Source: Solenopsis invicta (Eukaryota > Arthropoda > Insecta > Hymenoptera > Formicidae). Taken from it: a stretch of 64,000 nucleotides of DNA. Positions within the stretch are counted from its first letter, which is position 1. Each line of letters begins with the position of its first letter. The notes beneath the pieces were generated by a model, which saw only the letters and a list, made by a program, of their open reading frames with translations, searched no databases and was not told where the DNA came from. The stretch spans positions 14,744,329 to 14,808,328 of the forward strand of contig NC_052677.1 in the NCBI RefSeq assembly GCF_016802725.1. Direction: 5' to 3'. The position numbers were made by a program, and so were the translations under genes. Below are positions 37,701-52,216 of the stretch, piece by piece.

Positions 37701-40700
37701 TAAAGATCAAAGCGCATCGCACATATGCAATTCATTGCGCATCTATAGCTGCGGATACATATTTGCATAAATCGGCATGGCTCGCGAAAACAAGTTAAAT
37801 ATAGAAGCGTATCGCTAGTTTTTAGCTTTTGCAGAGTCGAATGTCGAATGCATTTCGCATTTTTCAAAGGGATGATGCCGTGTAACTTCACCGCTGTAAC
37901 TTGATTGGTTGTAGCGTCGATTTCAAAGTTGATAATTGACTCGCTCGCGAAAAAGCATGGCTGACCATCCTGGTATTTATTCGGATTCGGCGTTTTTAAA
38001 TGTTTCGATACCGGCAAATAAATCGGATAACAGTGTTAAACGAGTGTATTAGAAGAAATAAATTCGTAAAAAAAAAGATAACAAACATTAAATTGATAAA
38101 CTTGATATTATTTTTTCACTTATTAAAGTTATTTGTGTTTATAAAAAAAGTATATAAATGTGTATTATCCCTTCAACCCTTAGCGCCACTTTAATATACC
38201 TTAAGCTAACCGTGAAATTTTTTGCTTTAATATTTATTGCAAAATCAAGCATAAAAACCGTGATTATAACGAGGAAGTCTGTGGTTATTTTGTAATAACG
38301 ATACTCTCTCATTTCCATGTGGCGTAGGATTAATTTCACGTGGCAATAACGCTTAATTTGACGGGGATAGGACGTGCATTAAGCGATGCACGATCCATGT
38401 ACTTAATGCACATCGATGGGGATCGAGCGTTTAGGCCGACGCGACGCCGACGTCCCGACATCGAGGGTCAAGGGACGTATCGATGGCACGCGATTAGGCC
38501 CTCGAAGTCGCGAAGGTGTCTTCAGAGACGTTCGTCCCTAATTAATCTCTCTTGCTCGATGTACAGGAACGGGCATCCCGATCAAACGCCAAATTAAATA
38601 AGACGTAACATGATTTGTCGAGACATCTGCATAACAAGTACAATAAATGAATAAAAAAGGGTTGACGTAACGAGTAAAATAGTTATTTAGTTAGAAAATC
38701 TCGTAGTGTCTCAATGATAAATTTAGAAGAAATGCAAAAACTAGACATTATTATTACGAGTCTCACATTTGTCAAAATACAGAATAAAATAGTTCATTGT
38801 TGCTTTGTTTACGCATTTTTTACACTTGTTTGCTAATTCATGTAATAAAAGTATGATATATCGTTGTGTGTACATGCTCTTAAAAAAAAGGGCATATAAA
38901 GTCGAATTGAATTTCAGAGTTGTCCCTTTCCGTCGATGTTGATTGATGCTCTAGCTGTATTCTGTGTTTACTTCGTAGTGCGAGAAATTGTCAGCACAGA
39001 GATCGCAAATTTTAAAAGCCCGAATGTTGAGAGCAATTTTATTTTTAAAGAACGAAGAAATATTTACAGTATTTGTCTCAAGCTTGTTTAAAAATTGTCT
39101 CTACTTTAATGATTTCCCTATTTTTAACTTTTCCATTTTCTCCATTCTTGACTTTTTATTTTTGGTTTTTTTTTTTAAATTTTTTCCAATTTTATGGTTT
39201 CCCTATTTTACTCTTTTCTACTCTCGGTTTCTTTTCTTTATTTTTAACATTTTATTTTTTTTACGCATTCTTCTTTTACATAATAACTGTTGCATAACTG
39301 TGTTGCATAATAAAATATCAAATATCCAAGTAAATCGATTATATTAATGATCGATAATAATAATAATAATAGTAAGTTCTTTTATGAGCTTTGTATGTGC
39401 GCTATGTGCGCGCGTGTGCGTCTCTTTGTGTTCTATTCACAATAGACGCTTTAGGTTGTAACGATTCATAACTATGTAAGCTAAGAACTAGAATAAATTG
39501 GGCAGTGAAAGATCAATGTTAACTGAACTGCAAAAATTATGATTTCAAAAACCAGAGAAAGAATCAAAGGAAAAATAGAGGAGAAGGTAATATTATGGCC
39601 CTCCAATTACATTTTGTACAATAACTTTGTCAATAATCAACACTTTAAATTGAAAACTTAACGATTATTTTCGTCAATGTGTTATTCAATCGATTCTAGG
39701 CTCAAAATTATGACATTTATTACTTCGAATGTTATTTATAAAATATAATTGCACAATACATGTCACTGCATAATGGCTCGAAGAAAAACAGATTAGTAAT
39801 GCCACAAAAATAAATTAGAAAAATTAATTTTCTTTAGAAAAAGTGTTTTGTTATAAAATTATATATTTATTTAAAAAAAAATACATATATGTAATTCTAA
39901 GAAAATATTGCAAGATATATAAAAGTATGTACATACGTACACGTAACTCTTCCGCATACCGACTGCAATACTGCAAATCTATGATACATGTAGTACGAAC
40001 TATAGATTAACCGTGGAATTATATTATAGTTAACTTAGCGAACGACTACTTTGATATGAAAAACAGGCCGTTGAGGCGTCAGCATGTTTAAGAGGTTGCA
40101 TTAGCAAGGTTGGATTAGCAAAATCACATGCTACTGTTTAACTTTGCATAACTCGAAATGTGTATAAGCGAATAAAAAGTTAAATAACAAAAAGATTCAA
40201 ATGTACATATGCACATCTGTGTGATAATACGATCAACTTTAAAAATGCCTTGTAGCAAATATCAGCTATTGTTTATTGGTATATTAGCTTAGCGCCATGT
40301 AATGCCTGCATAATGGCAAACTATATTAAGCAAATGATTCTAATATCTACAAGGATACAATCCCTAGAAGAGCCATAATATCACCTCCTTTATTGCTATA
40401 TGTAAATATTGTATATATAACTCATTATGGAAAATTGAGTGCTTTTAGAAACACACACACATTTTTTATTTGTGTAATGATATAATAATTTTTTTAATAT
40501 ATATATTTAATATTATAAAAGATCTAGTCTGTTTTAAATTTCATTTTAAAATCCGTACAATGGAAACAAATGACGTAGAATGCGTAACGCGCACTATTGT
40601 AAATGAACTCGATATCAATCTCAAAGCCATTACGTTATTATTACAAGGAATGATTCAACAAACTCTATAATATCAAAAAGCTGTGGGTAATTTTTGTTTG

Positions 40701-42058
40701 CACAATCCAATGTGTGCATAATTTTCCGCTAACGACTTGCTTCACAAAACACATATTTAATGTTTTCAATTAATATTGTTGCAGTAAATTTTACAGAAAT
40801 AATACTTGCTACTTTGCAATAAGCAAATCTTTCTCTCTCGAGAAGGATATCGGAAGTTAATCCAGATATATTTTAAATGTTTGAAATTGAAATGCCTCCA
40901 ACTTTTGTAATTTTCACTGTAATTAAAAACCACTTAATATTTATGAATATTGCAAGCCAGAGATATTACTTATATAGATGCCCTTTGAAGGTATACAATA
41001 AACTGTTCAACAGTTTTCATTTAAGTTTGCAAAAGCTCAATGTATGAAGCTAAGCAATCTATTCTATTCATTCTAATATATTTGCACAGTATATATATTT
41101 AAATATATATTTTTATATTAAAGTTACATGTAGTATATGTAACGTGGCACGTCGCAAAAAAGAGATTGCCGGAAATTTAGCGATAGAACAATTGTATATG
41201 CGCTTCTCGCTTATAATCAGTTCAACAAGACCGTTGTAAGGCATAAATAACCGCGTCTGCATCTTATCGCCGAAATCGATCACGGGCTGCAGTTGTACGT
41301 GCAATTATTGCTCGGTGCAAAACCGCGCAGGTATAACGGCGTTCTTGTTCTTCGCGCACTCCGCATCTACCGGGTGACAACTAATTCCCGGCAAACGCGG
41401 TTAAGCCTTTCTCGCTGGTACCCGCGCGTAATTAGAAGGGACAAACTCCGAGGTACGCAAGTCTTCCGCTAATTTGCATTGGTTTAACAGCCAGTTTCAG
41501 ACTACTTGGCGTCGCGTTACATGGCTATCCTCTAATTTGGAAGGACGACAAACGAGAATCGCAACACCTTAGCCCGCCCTCTTTTTCCACAGATTGATCA
41601 TACCTCGGAAAATGCGACTTAAATCGTTTTCACTTCTCTTAATCCCGCCATGTATCATCTATTATACACACACGTACACATGCACACGCGCGCGCGCGTG
41701 CGTATTATCTATTATTGTTCAGCTATTCTGTTATTGGGAGAAAAAATAGCTGCAGAAAAACAAGGTAATTTCGTTCAGCACAGTTTATTTAACATTTAGG
41801 GATTCTAACATTTATGTAATTTCCAGTTGGTGTGTACGTAAAAATAAAAAAACTTTCACGAAATTCAGAGATAACAATACGAACGTGTAAAATATAAAGT
41901 TCAAATAATTTTGGTCATTTCACAGCGACTGACTTTCGTCTGGGTAATATTAGATATGTGTATTATTATGAAACATGTGATCAGTGTGTACTAATATTGT
42001 CACGATGCATTGTCTATTGTTGTTTGTTAATAAAGGCAATTACATGGTACCCCGTACG

Positions 42059-42063
<5 letters not shown>

Positions 42064-42111
<48 letters not shown>
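42064..42111. repeat. (CT)n microsatellite
   Basis: About 24 uninterrupted TC units, the longest CT array in the window. Confidence 0.95.
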
Positions 42112-42116
<5 letters not shown>

Positions 42117-44216
42117 GTGATTACATACTACTAATAATGTCGACTAGTACTTGCTAATAGTGATATTATACAACTCTACTGCCAGTTGTATCGTCATCAT
42201 TGATGGTACTACTTAATATGGCATTATGTTTCGCATATTATAATATCATATCGTAGATTTGTTCAAGCGCATTAAGCAAGCTGCTAATTATCGAAAAACA
42301 TTTCTCATTTATGTACGCTGTTATTGTAAATGTATATTATTACGAAGGACGAAATTTTACACCAACTTAAGCAAACAAATCGATGTAGAGTTCATTGTGT
42401 TAATTATTAATCGTGTTAAAACTTTCCAGTCGCTGTGTAATTATTAGGAAACCAATATAATTCTATCTAATGTTTGAATTATACATGTATATAAAGGATT
42501 GATAGAAACACTGCCAATAATCGAAGAGACGTAAGCTTCGGAGCTTCTCATTCTCCATTGCCATCTCTGCATTTTAGGACTGGCGTCTTCCCCTTCTTTC
42601 TTATTGAACGTCTTTCCTACCATACAAACTTCATACTATGCTCCTGCAAACTTTATGCTGCAATAACGGAACGCCACTGGTAAAGTCAAAAATAAAATTG
42701 ACAATTTATGGGAGGTTGTACGATAAAACGAACGTACATACGAGATGAGCTGTGTTTCTTAGGAAAATTGTCGATTTAAAAAATATATTTGTATATAAAT
42801 AACATTCTGATGAAACGTTTATGAAAAAAAGCCAACAAAAGATTAGAGTTAAAAATATATTAAAAGAGTGAAGAATGAATTACATAAATTGATATAATTA
42901 AAAGATTATGCAGCCTTAAAGGCAAACGTCACGTGATAAATAATTTTTTCAATTGAGATAATGTATGCTTGCTTACTGCAGAGATATAGGAAAATAAATA
43001 AATGCCGATACATTCCACCGCAACGAAATTAACCTCATTTGTGCGCAATGAGTCGCAAATTGTTATTCTCAGTCGATAATCCATAATTATTCATTACGCT
43101 CATATAACCGTAAATAGTAATTATTAATTTAGCCCAGCGGCAGCTTTTTGTGCACATTCGACCGAATGACACTTTGCATTTGTTCAAATTACGAGCCAAT
43201 CCACGATGGCATACTTTTGGTAATAACAATTACTAGTAATGAGCGATATATTATGCAAAACGGAAGACGTACCGATTGTAAGATGTTAATGATTATTTCT
43301 CGTAATATTTTTTAAATGTGATAATAAATATTTTAATAATTAATAAAATACAAATTTGTGGTATAAATTAACAAGATATAATGAAAGGTATAATTTAATA
43401 CAAAATAAAATATATTATTTTGGTCATTGTACAGAGCTAAAGAAATGTATTGAAAATAAAATGTACGTATTTCGAAATTGTTTTCGTGTAAATTTAACAA
43501 AAAACTTTTTCTTAAATGTAATTTATTCACTGTATCATTTGTTAAAATTGAAATTTGTTCACATTTAAAAAATAATCACGCTTCAGCGAATTGCGCGAAT
43601 CTTGATTCTAATAATTCATTCCGTGTGATGTCGCCTGATGATGAATCTCGAGGGACAGGCGTCTCTAATTAACCCAATATCCACCAGGTATGGGCATTAT
43701 AGCTGCGTTGTATCCACGTGTTAATCGAATTGTCCCATGCGTGCGGTGCGTCACTCGCGAATCCTCGTGATAGATTCGAGATTTCGAATTATGAATTCTC
43801 TTCTCATCCGCGCGTCAATCCTCTTCTATTATTACAATTCTGTGCTTCGTATTCGGAATATTTCTCTTGAAAATTACAATAAACTACTGGCTGTGTTTTC
43901 TTTTTTTCTCTCTCTCTCTCGTTGACACGGCGCAGCCAAATGAGCAATAATAAAAGAATGATTCCGCGAAATGCGCCATTGAGATCCCGTTGCGTCTCTC
44001 AATGTGAAGTGACGCGTATCAACGACCGCTCCGTTTATCCCACTTGGTCCCCGTTGAGGGTTAAAAATGCGGAACTTGAAGAAAAAGAGAGAAGTGCAAC
44101 CTCGCGAACGTCAACGCGCGGCATCGCATTGCGTCTTCGCTTTCGTTTTAATTGTGACTATTCAGAGGCGTCTCCGTGACCAGCATTGAGAACACGCGCC
44201 GCGTCGCGTTGCACCG

Positions 44217-44240
44217 AGCCGAGCGGAGCGGAGCGGAGCG
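44217..44240. repeat. GAGCG pentanucleotide repeat
   Basis: Four copies of GAGCG in a GC-rich patch. Confidence 0.85.
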
Positions 44241-44890
44241 TTCTGGCCGTGTCGCATCGTACCGTGTGGACGTTGCAATAAAAGCCCGCACCGTTCCGCG
44301 TCTGAAGCGCTCGCGATTAAAAAGGGCAAAATATGAATGCACCACGGGACACATTCCCATGACGCCGAGCGCGGCAAACTATTTTCTTTTTTTTGTTTTC
44401 ACGACGGCCGCCACCGTGCTACGGTCCCGAGGTCCATAGCGTCGCGTTTGTTCCTCTTCCCTTATTTTGTTCGAATGCGTTTACACTCGCGCGACTGCGA
44501 GCTTTGGATATGCAACTCGCGCGAAACGCACACGTCTGGGCGCTGCTTATTGTTGACTTGCGTGAATTAGCCCAACACGTGTTGAGAAGATCAAAGAGAC
44601 AAAGAAGCCGTAAGCACGTTTTGCCTATGACTGCTAATGAGAAAAACCACGAGCTTTTTATTAAAAATTGGGACAACAGAAAAAGGACTGCGGATTCCCA
44701 AACAAATGCGGAAAAAAAATACACGAGATTCGATAAAAGCTAAAAGGATTTTGTTTACTATTTAATTTGTCAGTTTTTTTTACTGTTTTAAATTGCGGTC
44801 TTTTCAGCATCAATAGTTACGCAGCGCCGCGCATTAACATAAATTAATATTATGATACCTGCATATTGGAGTAAAATTCGAGACATTCAC

Positions 44891-44908
44891 CTGTCATAGT
44901 AGTAGTCC
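44891..44908 (-). CDS. cph: cph/BCL11 homologue, 18-nt microexon (exon 2 of those visible)
   Basis: On the minus strand TATATGTTTCAG is followed by GGACTACTACTATGACAG and then GTGAATGTC. The 18 nt fit both neighbours exactly: exon 1 ends with TG, the microexon supplies G GAC TAC TAC TAT GAC AG, and exon 3 supplies T. This gives W24-D-Y-Y-Y-D-S30. A branch-point-like CTAAT (44936-44940) and an upstream TGC (44934-44936, about 26 nt before the exon) are present. Skipping keeps frame and would replace WDYYYDS with a single Cys. Support comes from splice signals and phase only, so this is less certain than the finger exons. Confidence 0.72.
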
Positions 44909-46822
44909 CTGAAACATATAAACAAAACAATTTGCATTAGACAATCAGTTGACAATAAACACATTGTTCTTGTTAACAATCATTATATAAGATAGTTTTT
45001 TTTTTTTCATTAGAGTTTGTTTCTAATAATCATTTATTTAAAGCAATTAACGTTGTAATGAGAGAAAACGGCGTGGAGCACTTAACTTTGTGATTTTATA
45101 TCAATGCGCAAGTGACAATTAAATTGATATAATATTGTTTACTAACGATCACGCAATATAAAAGGTGAAATGCAAGCGTGAAAAACATTCACACAAATTC
45201 GCGTCGACCAAAATATTCCAATGTTATTTCGCAATCTATATATTGCGGTGATTGGGCACGAATGGCGAATCGATTGACGATTACCAGAGCGTGTAATTTG
45301 AACTACAGGGTTTTCCAAAAGAGAACTAAATAACGTTTACCATTAAATTGCATGATATAAATTTCAGTTTCGTGGTTCAATGTATCTCATTATATCCATT
45401 AAATTATATGATATATAAAAGTGAATAAGAAAAGAAATGCGAGTTTTACCCACTTTCCTGTCGTTGAAATGAAATAAGAATGTAGAAGAAGAAATAAATT
45501 GCGTGTAACGTTTTATATAACAATAATTTCTTAGAATGTCCGAAATCCTTTTGTATAATGGTTTTTGTTGTGCGAAACTCCATTTCTTGCAGAAAAAAAA
45601 ACTCGTTAAAATCCTGCTAAAGATTAGTTTCCTGATAACACTCCTGTCACTTGCTCATCCTATTGCAGAGAATGTACTGTTTTACAGAAAAAAAAAACTT
45701 AGTGCAATCTTGAATGTTTTTGCGTTAATCGATTTTATACACGCCACAGGCGTCATAAATTACATTTCTACGATCGCATGAATATATCCGCGTGACTTTC
45801 CGAGGTTTTTCGACGGAGGTTCCAAAGATTTTCAAACACGGTGCCAGCAGAGAGCCGACAAAACGAATCTCCTGGTAATCGAATCGCGTCGAACTTTAAT
45901 CGAATTCGTCCTACGAGGAGCGTTTCGGTCAATAAATGCTCCATTAGCTGCAGTTTAAACGTGCGATTTCTCGTGGCAAAAAGGACGAAACGGCGAAACT
46001 TTCCGCTGCGAAACATTTGATAAAATGGTTGCGTTTTAACGGGAGATTGCCAATTACTTTGATCGTATCGTCAGTACGGGACGATACGCCACTTTTTTTA
46101 ATCACGCGAATCTTTCGGATCCAAAAAATAATGTGTCAATGAATTTCACGACTGCCACTAATTTGTCTAGATATTCAGACGTTAGATGGTAATTTGGCAG
46201 AAAGGAAAAAAGAAAAAAGAGAGAGAGAGAGAGAGAAACGCACGATTAAAAATGCGCCGTTTTGTACGTACTTTTAGCGATCTCTTTTGCTGCATTTTAT
46301 TACGGTTTATCATTATATCCACGGTATTTTGCCGATTTACCTATGTCTTTGCCTTTAAACGCCCAAATATATTACAAGGTAATCCTTTTGTCTGATAAAG
46401 CGATGTTAAGCGGCAGAAAAGCTCGCAGGAGTCGCAGGGAAAACAAGTAAAAGGTAAAGACACGCTCTTTCAGGTAACAAATGCGTGTCGCTTTCATTTC
46501 GTATTCGTCGGCGTGAATACTGAAAGTTAATTAGCCAATAATAAAAACGCTCAGCTACAGAAGTAAACTTTGTTGTCTAAATAAATACGGGAAACGTAAC
46601 GCGCTCGTAGTCCTCTCTTATTTATTAATGCACTCATGTACGGGAAAAAGTCAACTATCTATTAATGAATCTTTTTTCATCGCTAATTCTTGTGTTTTAT
46701 GATGCTATGTGTGCTGGACGGTTGTTAATACGTGCGTTCATGCACAAGCAACTTTCTCTTATTTATTATTTGCACGTAAATTACAGAAACCGCGCGCATA
46801 CTCTTGCTCGCATCGATTCGCT

Positions 46823-46847
46823 CCCCCCCCCCCCCCATATATATATA
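46823..46847. repeat. C14 homopolymer followed by (AT)n
   Basis: Fourteen consecutive C, then alternating AT. Confidence 0.9.
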
Positions 46848-48150
46848 ATGCAATTAAAAGAAAAATAAAGTCGTATCGAAGAATAATTATGAACTTTTAC
46901 TGTTTCCACTTGGAGCCACGATTGTGAATCGCGTGAACGGCGTTCGTCGCTGAACGTTTTCACAACGTGTCACAGCGCGTCACATCGGAAAAATAGTTGG
47001 CGGAATGGCCGAAAATCGATCACGCACGAAAATCGAAAAGCAGAGGCACGTCCGAAACACGCGTGTTGCAGAATAAAAAGGACATCGCCCTAAACGGCCG
47101 CATGTATCGAAAAAAAATGGCGCCGCAATTAGGATGTCGGGCACCGACCCTTTGTTATTTAAAATGCCTATAGTTTGACATTCCGCTCTTTCTTTTTTAT
47201 TTATTCAGTTATTCGTTCGTTGTCGGCTGACGACTTTTCGTCGATCACGTACCGACATTTGCTCCCGTTCCATTTTTATCAAATCGTTTACTGTTTGACA
47301 AATTTAGCAAATATTACATTTCAGCGGCAAATATTACATTTCGTCAATTGTTCGAATGTATTTAAACTTGTATACAAGATAATGAAAAATCGGAAATAAT
47401 GTAAAACCAAAATATGAATACGTTTAGAATTAGTTTGAATAAAATTAAAAATTTTATAATAATAATAGAATAAAACCAATAAAAACCTAAATTGTTGGTA
47501 CATGGTAAATTGAGAAATATGGAAAAAAGTATTATGAAACAAAATAATTGTCTCATTTTATTTTAACGCTTTGTTTTCAACGACACGTTTTTTCAGCTAA
47601 AATAATTTTTGTTAATCTACGGTTTATTATTTAATTTTGACGTTATAATACAAATACAACTTTTGGCGACATAAAAGCGTGTATTTATGCTACTACTTTA
47701 CTCGAATAATGTACAAGTTTTTAACGTTATCTTCTTCTAATGAATATTAATATTAGTATATTAATATTAGCGTATTCCATTTAAGTAATATTTTTCAAAG
47801 TTATACTATGTTATCACTATTATTTAGTTATTACTATTTTTTAAATTAATATATTAACAGCTCTACAATTACGAGTCTTGCGCTCGAACGCTGCCGTTGT
47901 TATTATCATTATTACGTTTATTAATGTTATGTGCCTTCGTAACAATCACCAGTGGTGCATGTCCGCAAATGTGCGTTTATTACAGAAATTATTTACGAAG
48001 TGTGATCCACGCGCATCGCAGCGAAAAGAGAGAAGGTCGAGTGAAGGGAAAAGGAAATGCACGCCGATAAAGTATGCAGTATTTTTGCGAATAAACGTTA
48101 AACCATTAGCACGCTTTTATGGTCGCCATTTGCGAACTCTATCTTTTGCT

Positions 48151-48153
<3 letters not shown>

Positions 48154-48188
<35 letters not shown>
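48154..48188. repeat. (CT)n microsatellite
   Basis: About 17 TC units continuing into an interrupted CT/CCCT tract. Confidence 0.93.
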
Positions 48189-48192
<4 letters not shown>

Positions 48193-50883
48193 CCCCTCTC
48201 TTTCTCTCTATCTCGTTCACTAATATCTCCCGCCAAAATTATCACCGTTATTCACACTATTCGTGCTATTTCGCCAGTTGACAACAGAAAGCGTATTTGC
48301 GGCCAACTGAATATTCCTCCACGAGATGATAAACGCAGAAAGCGGACGTGCGCTCGCGTTTGTACCCCTATACATTTTCATATATACGAATTTATTTAAA
48401 TAAATATTTTCCTTTGCGAACGTTGCATGCTGCATTTGGTGTTCAAACAGAATTCCTGTTTGCAGAATTAATTCTAAATTAGTTCCAAATCTCTGTATTT
48501 AATATCCGAAATTAATCTTGTTTTTCACCCCGCACAAAAAGGGTAGCATAAAGGTAACGTGATTAACGTAATATATACTTGATTAGGAGGCTCAACTTTC
48601 AAGCTTTTGAGATCGATAGGATCGATTTTCTGAAATACTGCAAACAGTAAATTAGACGATCTTGCGCCGAACTCGCGACTAATTGTACTTCGTTGTACAC
48701 AAATTTAGGATGCTATGAACCTTAAGGTCTTAAGCATTTGCAATTAATCACATGAAATTACGCAAATTGTTTACAATACGCGCATCATCAGCGAAAGAAA
48801 AGAAAAGGAGGGAAAGCGGTTTACCCGACTATCGATTCCTCGATTCCCGACAATGCAATTCCCGAGCTGACACCTTTCGATTCTCCATGATACGATTGAC
48901 TCGTTATCGTAGCGTTATTGGCGAGCGAACAAAAGGGCGTCGATGAAAGGTGCCGCGACGCCGCGCCGGCCGCGAAGAACAATGGCGGAAGTCGAAGAGA
49001 AAGCCAGAGAGAAAAAAAAAAGGCCGGGAAAACTCAATAGAAGTAGACGAGATCGAGATCGAGATCGAGCGCGTCAATTTTCTTTATTCCGAATGGAACG
49101 AAATCTTGATAAAATTATGAAATTACCGTATATGTAACAGCTGCGCTAATTCTTTGCATATCAATTTTCGTAATTTGATGCGTGAAAGAGAGTGATTTTA
49201 CGTTTAAATGTTTGAAAATTCATAGGGACGAAGAGCTATAGTCCTAAAATCCAATTAATTTAAATATATCTGATGTAACGGATAACTAACCCTTTTAGCT
49301 CCAGAAAAAGAAAGAAAAAAAAATATTTTTCTAAAGTTGTACAACAATAATGAATATCAGTCTTAATTTTAGATAATGTGAGAAATTAATGATGCAATTC
49401 GATAGCGTTAAGGCGATATAACTCGTGGAAAGCCGGGTGAGTATCGCTCAAGAGAGATCGCAATTACCGCAGCTTAATTAACTTCCGGCGCAACATTAGC
49501 GAATCTTGAGAGCGATTAATCGATATTCAATTTCGCATGACGCGCATCGTCTGGCCGTGACATCGTGATCTTCGATCCGTTTGCGGAATGATATTGTAAG
49601 GATGATAATGACAGCGGCGATGATGATGATGATAATGACGATAATGACAATAATCGTTGCGTAAAATCAAATTTCTGATAAATTGATGCTTGTAAAATTA
49701 ACAAAGAGTTACATGCAAATCGCATTCACAGTAATCGATGTATGAAAATCTTACGGTTTCGTGACTATTAAAGTAAATTACGGTAATATAACGCAAATAT
49801 ATTATTAATGTGATGTAATGTAGTGTATGAAGATGCACAGAACGAGAGATGATAATTGTGCAAATGCATTTCACAATATAATCCAAAATATACCATAATA
49901 TAATTCAAGATATATCATAATATTATTCGAAATTTAACTTTAGCCGTAATTTAATCTTTTTAACCCAATATATATTTGGATATTTTCATTACTCTTCCGA
50001 AGTCAATTACGCGTTTTCCCTTGATCCTCATATTTTTAGGTGGAGCATTGTCTCGTTATCGTAACCGTTATCGGACAAAAGAGCAGCCGAGAAAAATCTT
50101 GACAAGGAACGACGGACACACAAGAGAGATCAAAGCGACACAGAATCGGAAATAGAAATCCGAACTGAACCGCAAAAACTGCTACCTAATTGAATTTTTT
50201 TCTACTTCCTTATTCAATATTCATTTACCGTAATTGAGTTAGCCTCTTCTTCATCTAAGGATATGAAATAATGTTTGATCTAATAATTTGATAACAATTT
50301 TGTTAAATATTGAATTATACATTTCTCTCGTATTTCGAACGTAACAAGTGAATGTTATTTATGTACACAATTTACTTTGAGTCTAAAATTAGATCGCTAG
50401 TGGAAGGGGTATTAGAAAGTTAAAGTTTATAATCTATTTATTACATGTATATAATTACAAATCTCCCTTGGAATTCCTTCGAATACGCTTTATTCACTTG
50501 CTTATTCACTTTTGCGAAATTCCGCTTGTTTTTGCAGTACGCCAAATTACGTAGCGCCGAACACACCGAACTCATTCCATTTAGGTGCGGCGTTCCGGAT
50601 AACTCGAGTCCGGGAGAGAAAGAGGAATTCTTTTCAGGGTCCCCTTCAAGAATTTCAATAAAAGCTCCAACAGTCCGTTGACCGCCACTACATTTTGATA
50701 TTACCCTTGATATAACCAGATGTCCAATGACACAGGACGATATCTGTTTCCGACGTGTATTCTCTTATCACACTCTTTGTTCAAATATATTATTTGACAA
50801 TCAGCGCGATGCTCCCTTTCCCAATCTCTCTTCTTAATTGTTTTTCCGTCCGATCGACACAAGAGAACGTTTCGTTCGACCAT

Positions 50884-50919
50884 CGCGCCGCGCCGCGCCG
50901 CGCCGCGCCGCGCCGCGCG
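50884..50919. repeat. (CGCGC)n / GC-only pentanucleotide repeat
   Basis: About seven units of CGCGC in uninterrupted G+C sequence. It is unusual against the AT-rich background. Confidence 0.92.
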
Positions 50920-52178
50920 TTGGGTCAATCGAACTTCTCAATACTCGGTGTAGTAATCAACATCAGGAAGCTAGGCGGGACTCGACATCAGGACATTATC
51001 CCCTCGCCTGACCTACTTGAGGAGGGGACGCCACGCGCGGTCTGATGATCGCGTGGACGGTCGGTCCGAAGCACTCGATAATCGTGTAATTGAACGCTAA
51101 CGATGCTGAAATGTTGATAGAACCCGCTCGACTGCTGCACAAATATACTCTTCGGTGTTTCACCGGCGGCGGGAGCGGACAGCCCTGTTTGTGCGGCGTT
51201 CTCTTGTGTACGCCGCGCTCTGCCAGACGGAGGTTACCGAGCGCGTACAATGAACGAGTGCTCTGAATGGGTCGCGCCACGCCGAGCCGCTTCAAATCAA
51301 CCAGATCGGACCATGGCCCGACCGCGGAGAATTTTCCCAGCGCTGATTTAGTATTCGCGCTTGATTAAGCGCGTCGCTCGCACGACGAGCATCGCCTCCC
51401 GTCGCGCCGCGAGCGTTTTGCGCGCATTCGGGCGTTCAGCGGACGTTACTGACTGCTCCGTAGACGGCGAGCTTTTATTTGTAAGATTTCCGCGCGCGCG
51501 CGACCGGCTTCCGTCGTTTTAATTAGCGAATTAAAGCGGATTTTCAAAAACGAGTCAATAAATTTCAGGAGCGTATCTGTTAACAATTTGTAGATATTTT
51601 TTCCAATTATTTTGCTTTAGTTTTCATTCTCTCGTGTATTCTTTCGAGAAAAGTGATAATCTGAAAAATTTTTCCAACTTCTCGTCGACGATTCTTCTTA
51701 AAGATAGATCGCGATGTATTATTGGAGCCACAGACGGCTCGAAACGCGCATTTTACAATGCGGCCGTGCGCAGAACGTTAAATGTTGCGTGAAAAATTTC
51801 GGCAATATTGCGGAAATCGCGGTCGCCGGAGAAATGGCGGTACAATCCGGAATTAGTCCGAGGAGAGGTAAAACACTTGACGGAATAAAAAGAACGCGGC
51901 AGTTCCCGGGCTAAACCGCCGGAACCGGCGGAACGTACAGCGAAATGGAGTCAGCCGGGAACGACGATGGCGGATTAGCCCGCAGGCACGTGCTGCGGAC
52001 ACCATTCTCCACTTCGCTTGAGTGCTCGAAAATCACGTTCGCGCTGAACTCAGCTCGAAAACAGACTACGGCGATATTCGCGCGAATCGCGCCCGCGTCT
52101 CGATTCCTGTTGTCTCTTTCAGTGCGGACGAGTCCGCCCTTTGTCGTCCACCACCCTTCGGCTCGTTTGTGCGCTGTG

Positions 52179-52184
<6 letters not shown>

Positions 52185-52213
<29 letters not shown>
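52185..52213. repeat. (GA)n microsatellite
   Basis: About 14 GA units. Confidence 0.93.

Positions 52214-52216
<3 letters not shown>

Larger units (their letters stand above)
27118..44890 (-). other. cph intron 2 (17.8 kb)
   Basis: Large intron between the microexon and exon 3. It contains (CT)n at 27210-27246, twin hairpins at 27771-27918, an A run near 28627-28647, a GC-rich patch at about 30740-31060, a probable mobile-element remnant region at about 32400-33850 (tandem repeat plus proline-rich ORF), a palindromic MITE-like element at 34507-34756, (CT)n at 42064-42111 and a GAGCG repeat at 44217-44240. No independent gene is supported. Intronic enhancers are likely for a developmental transcription factor but cannot be pinpointed from one sequence. 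Confidence 0.6.

Noticed and set aside
47878..48399. 173-codon plus-strand frame
   Set aside because: It reads through the (CT)n array as SLSLSLSLSL and has no family match that I can recognise.
51430..51485. TTCAGCGG initiator-like sequence with a downstream AGACG
   Set aside because: The offset does not match the DPE position, so I do not call a core promoter.
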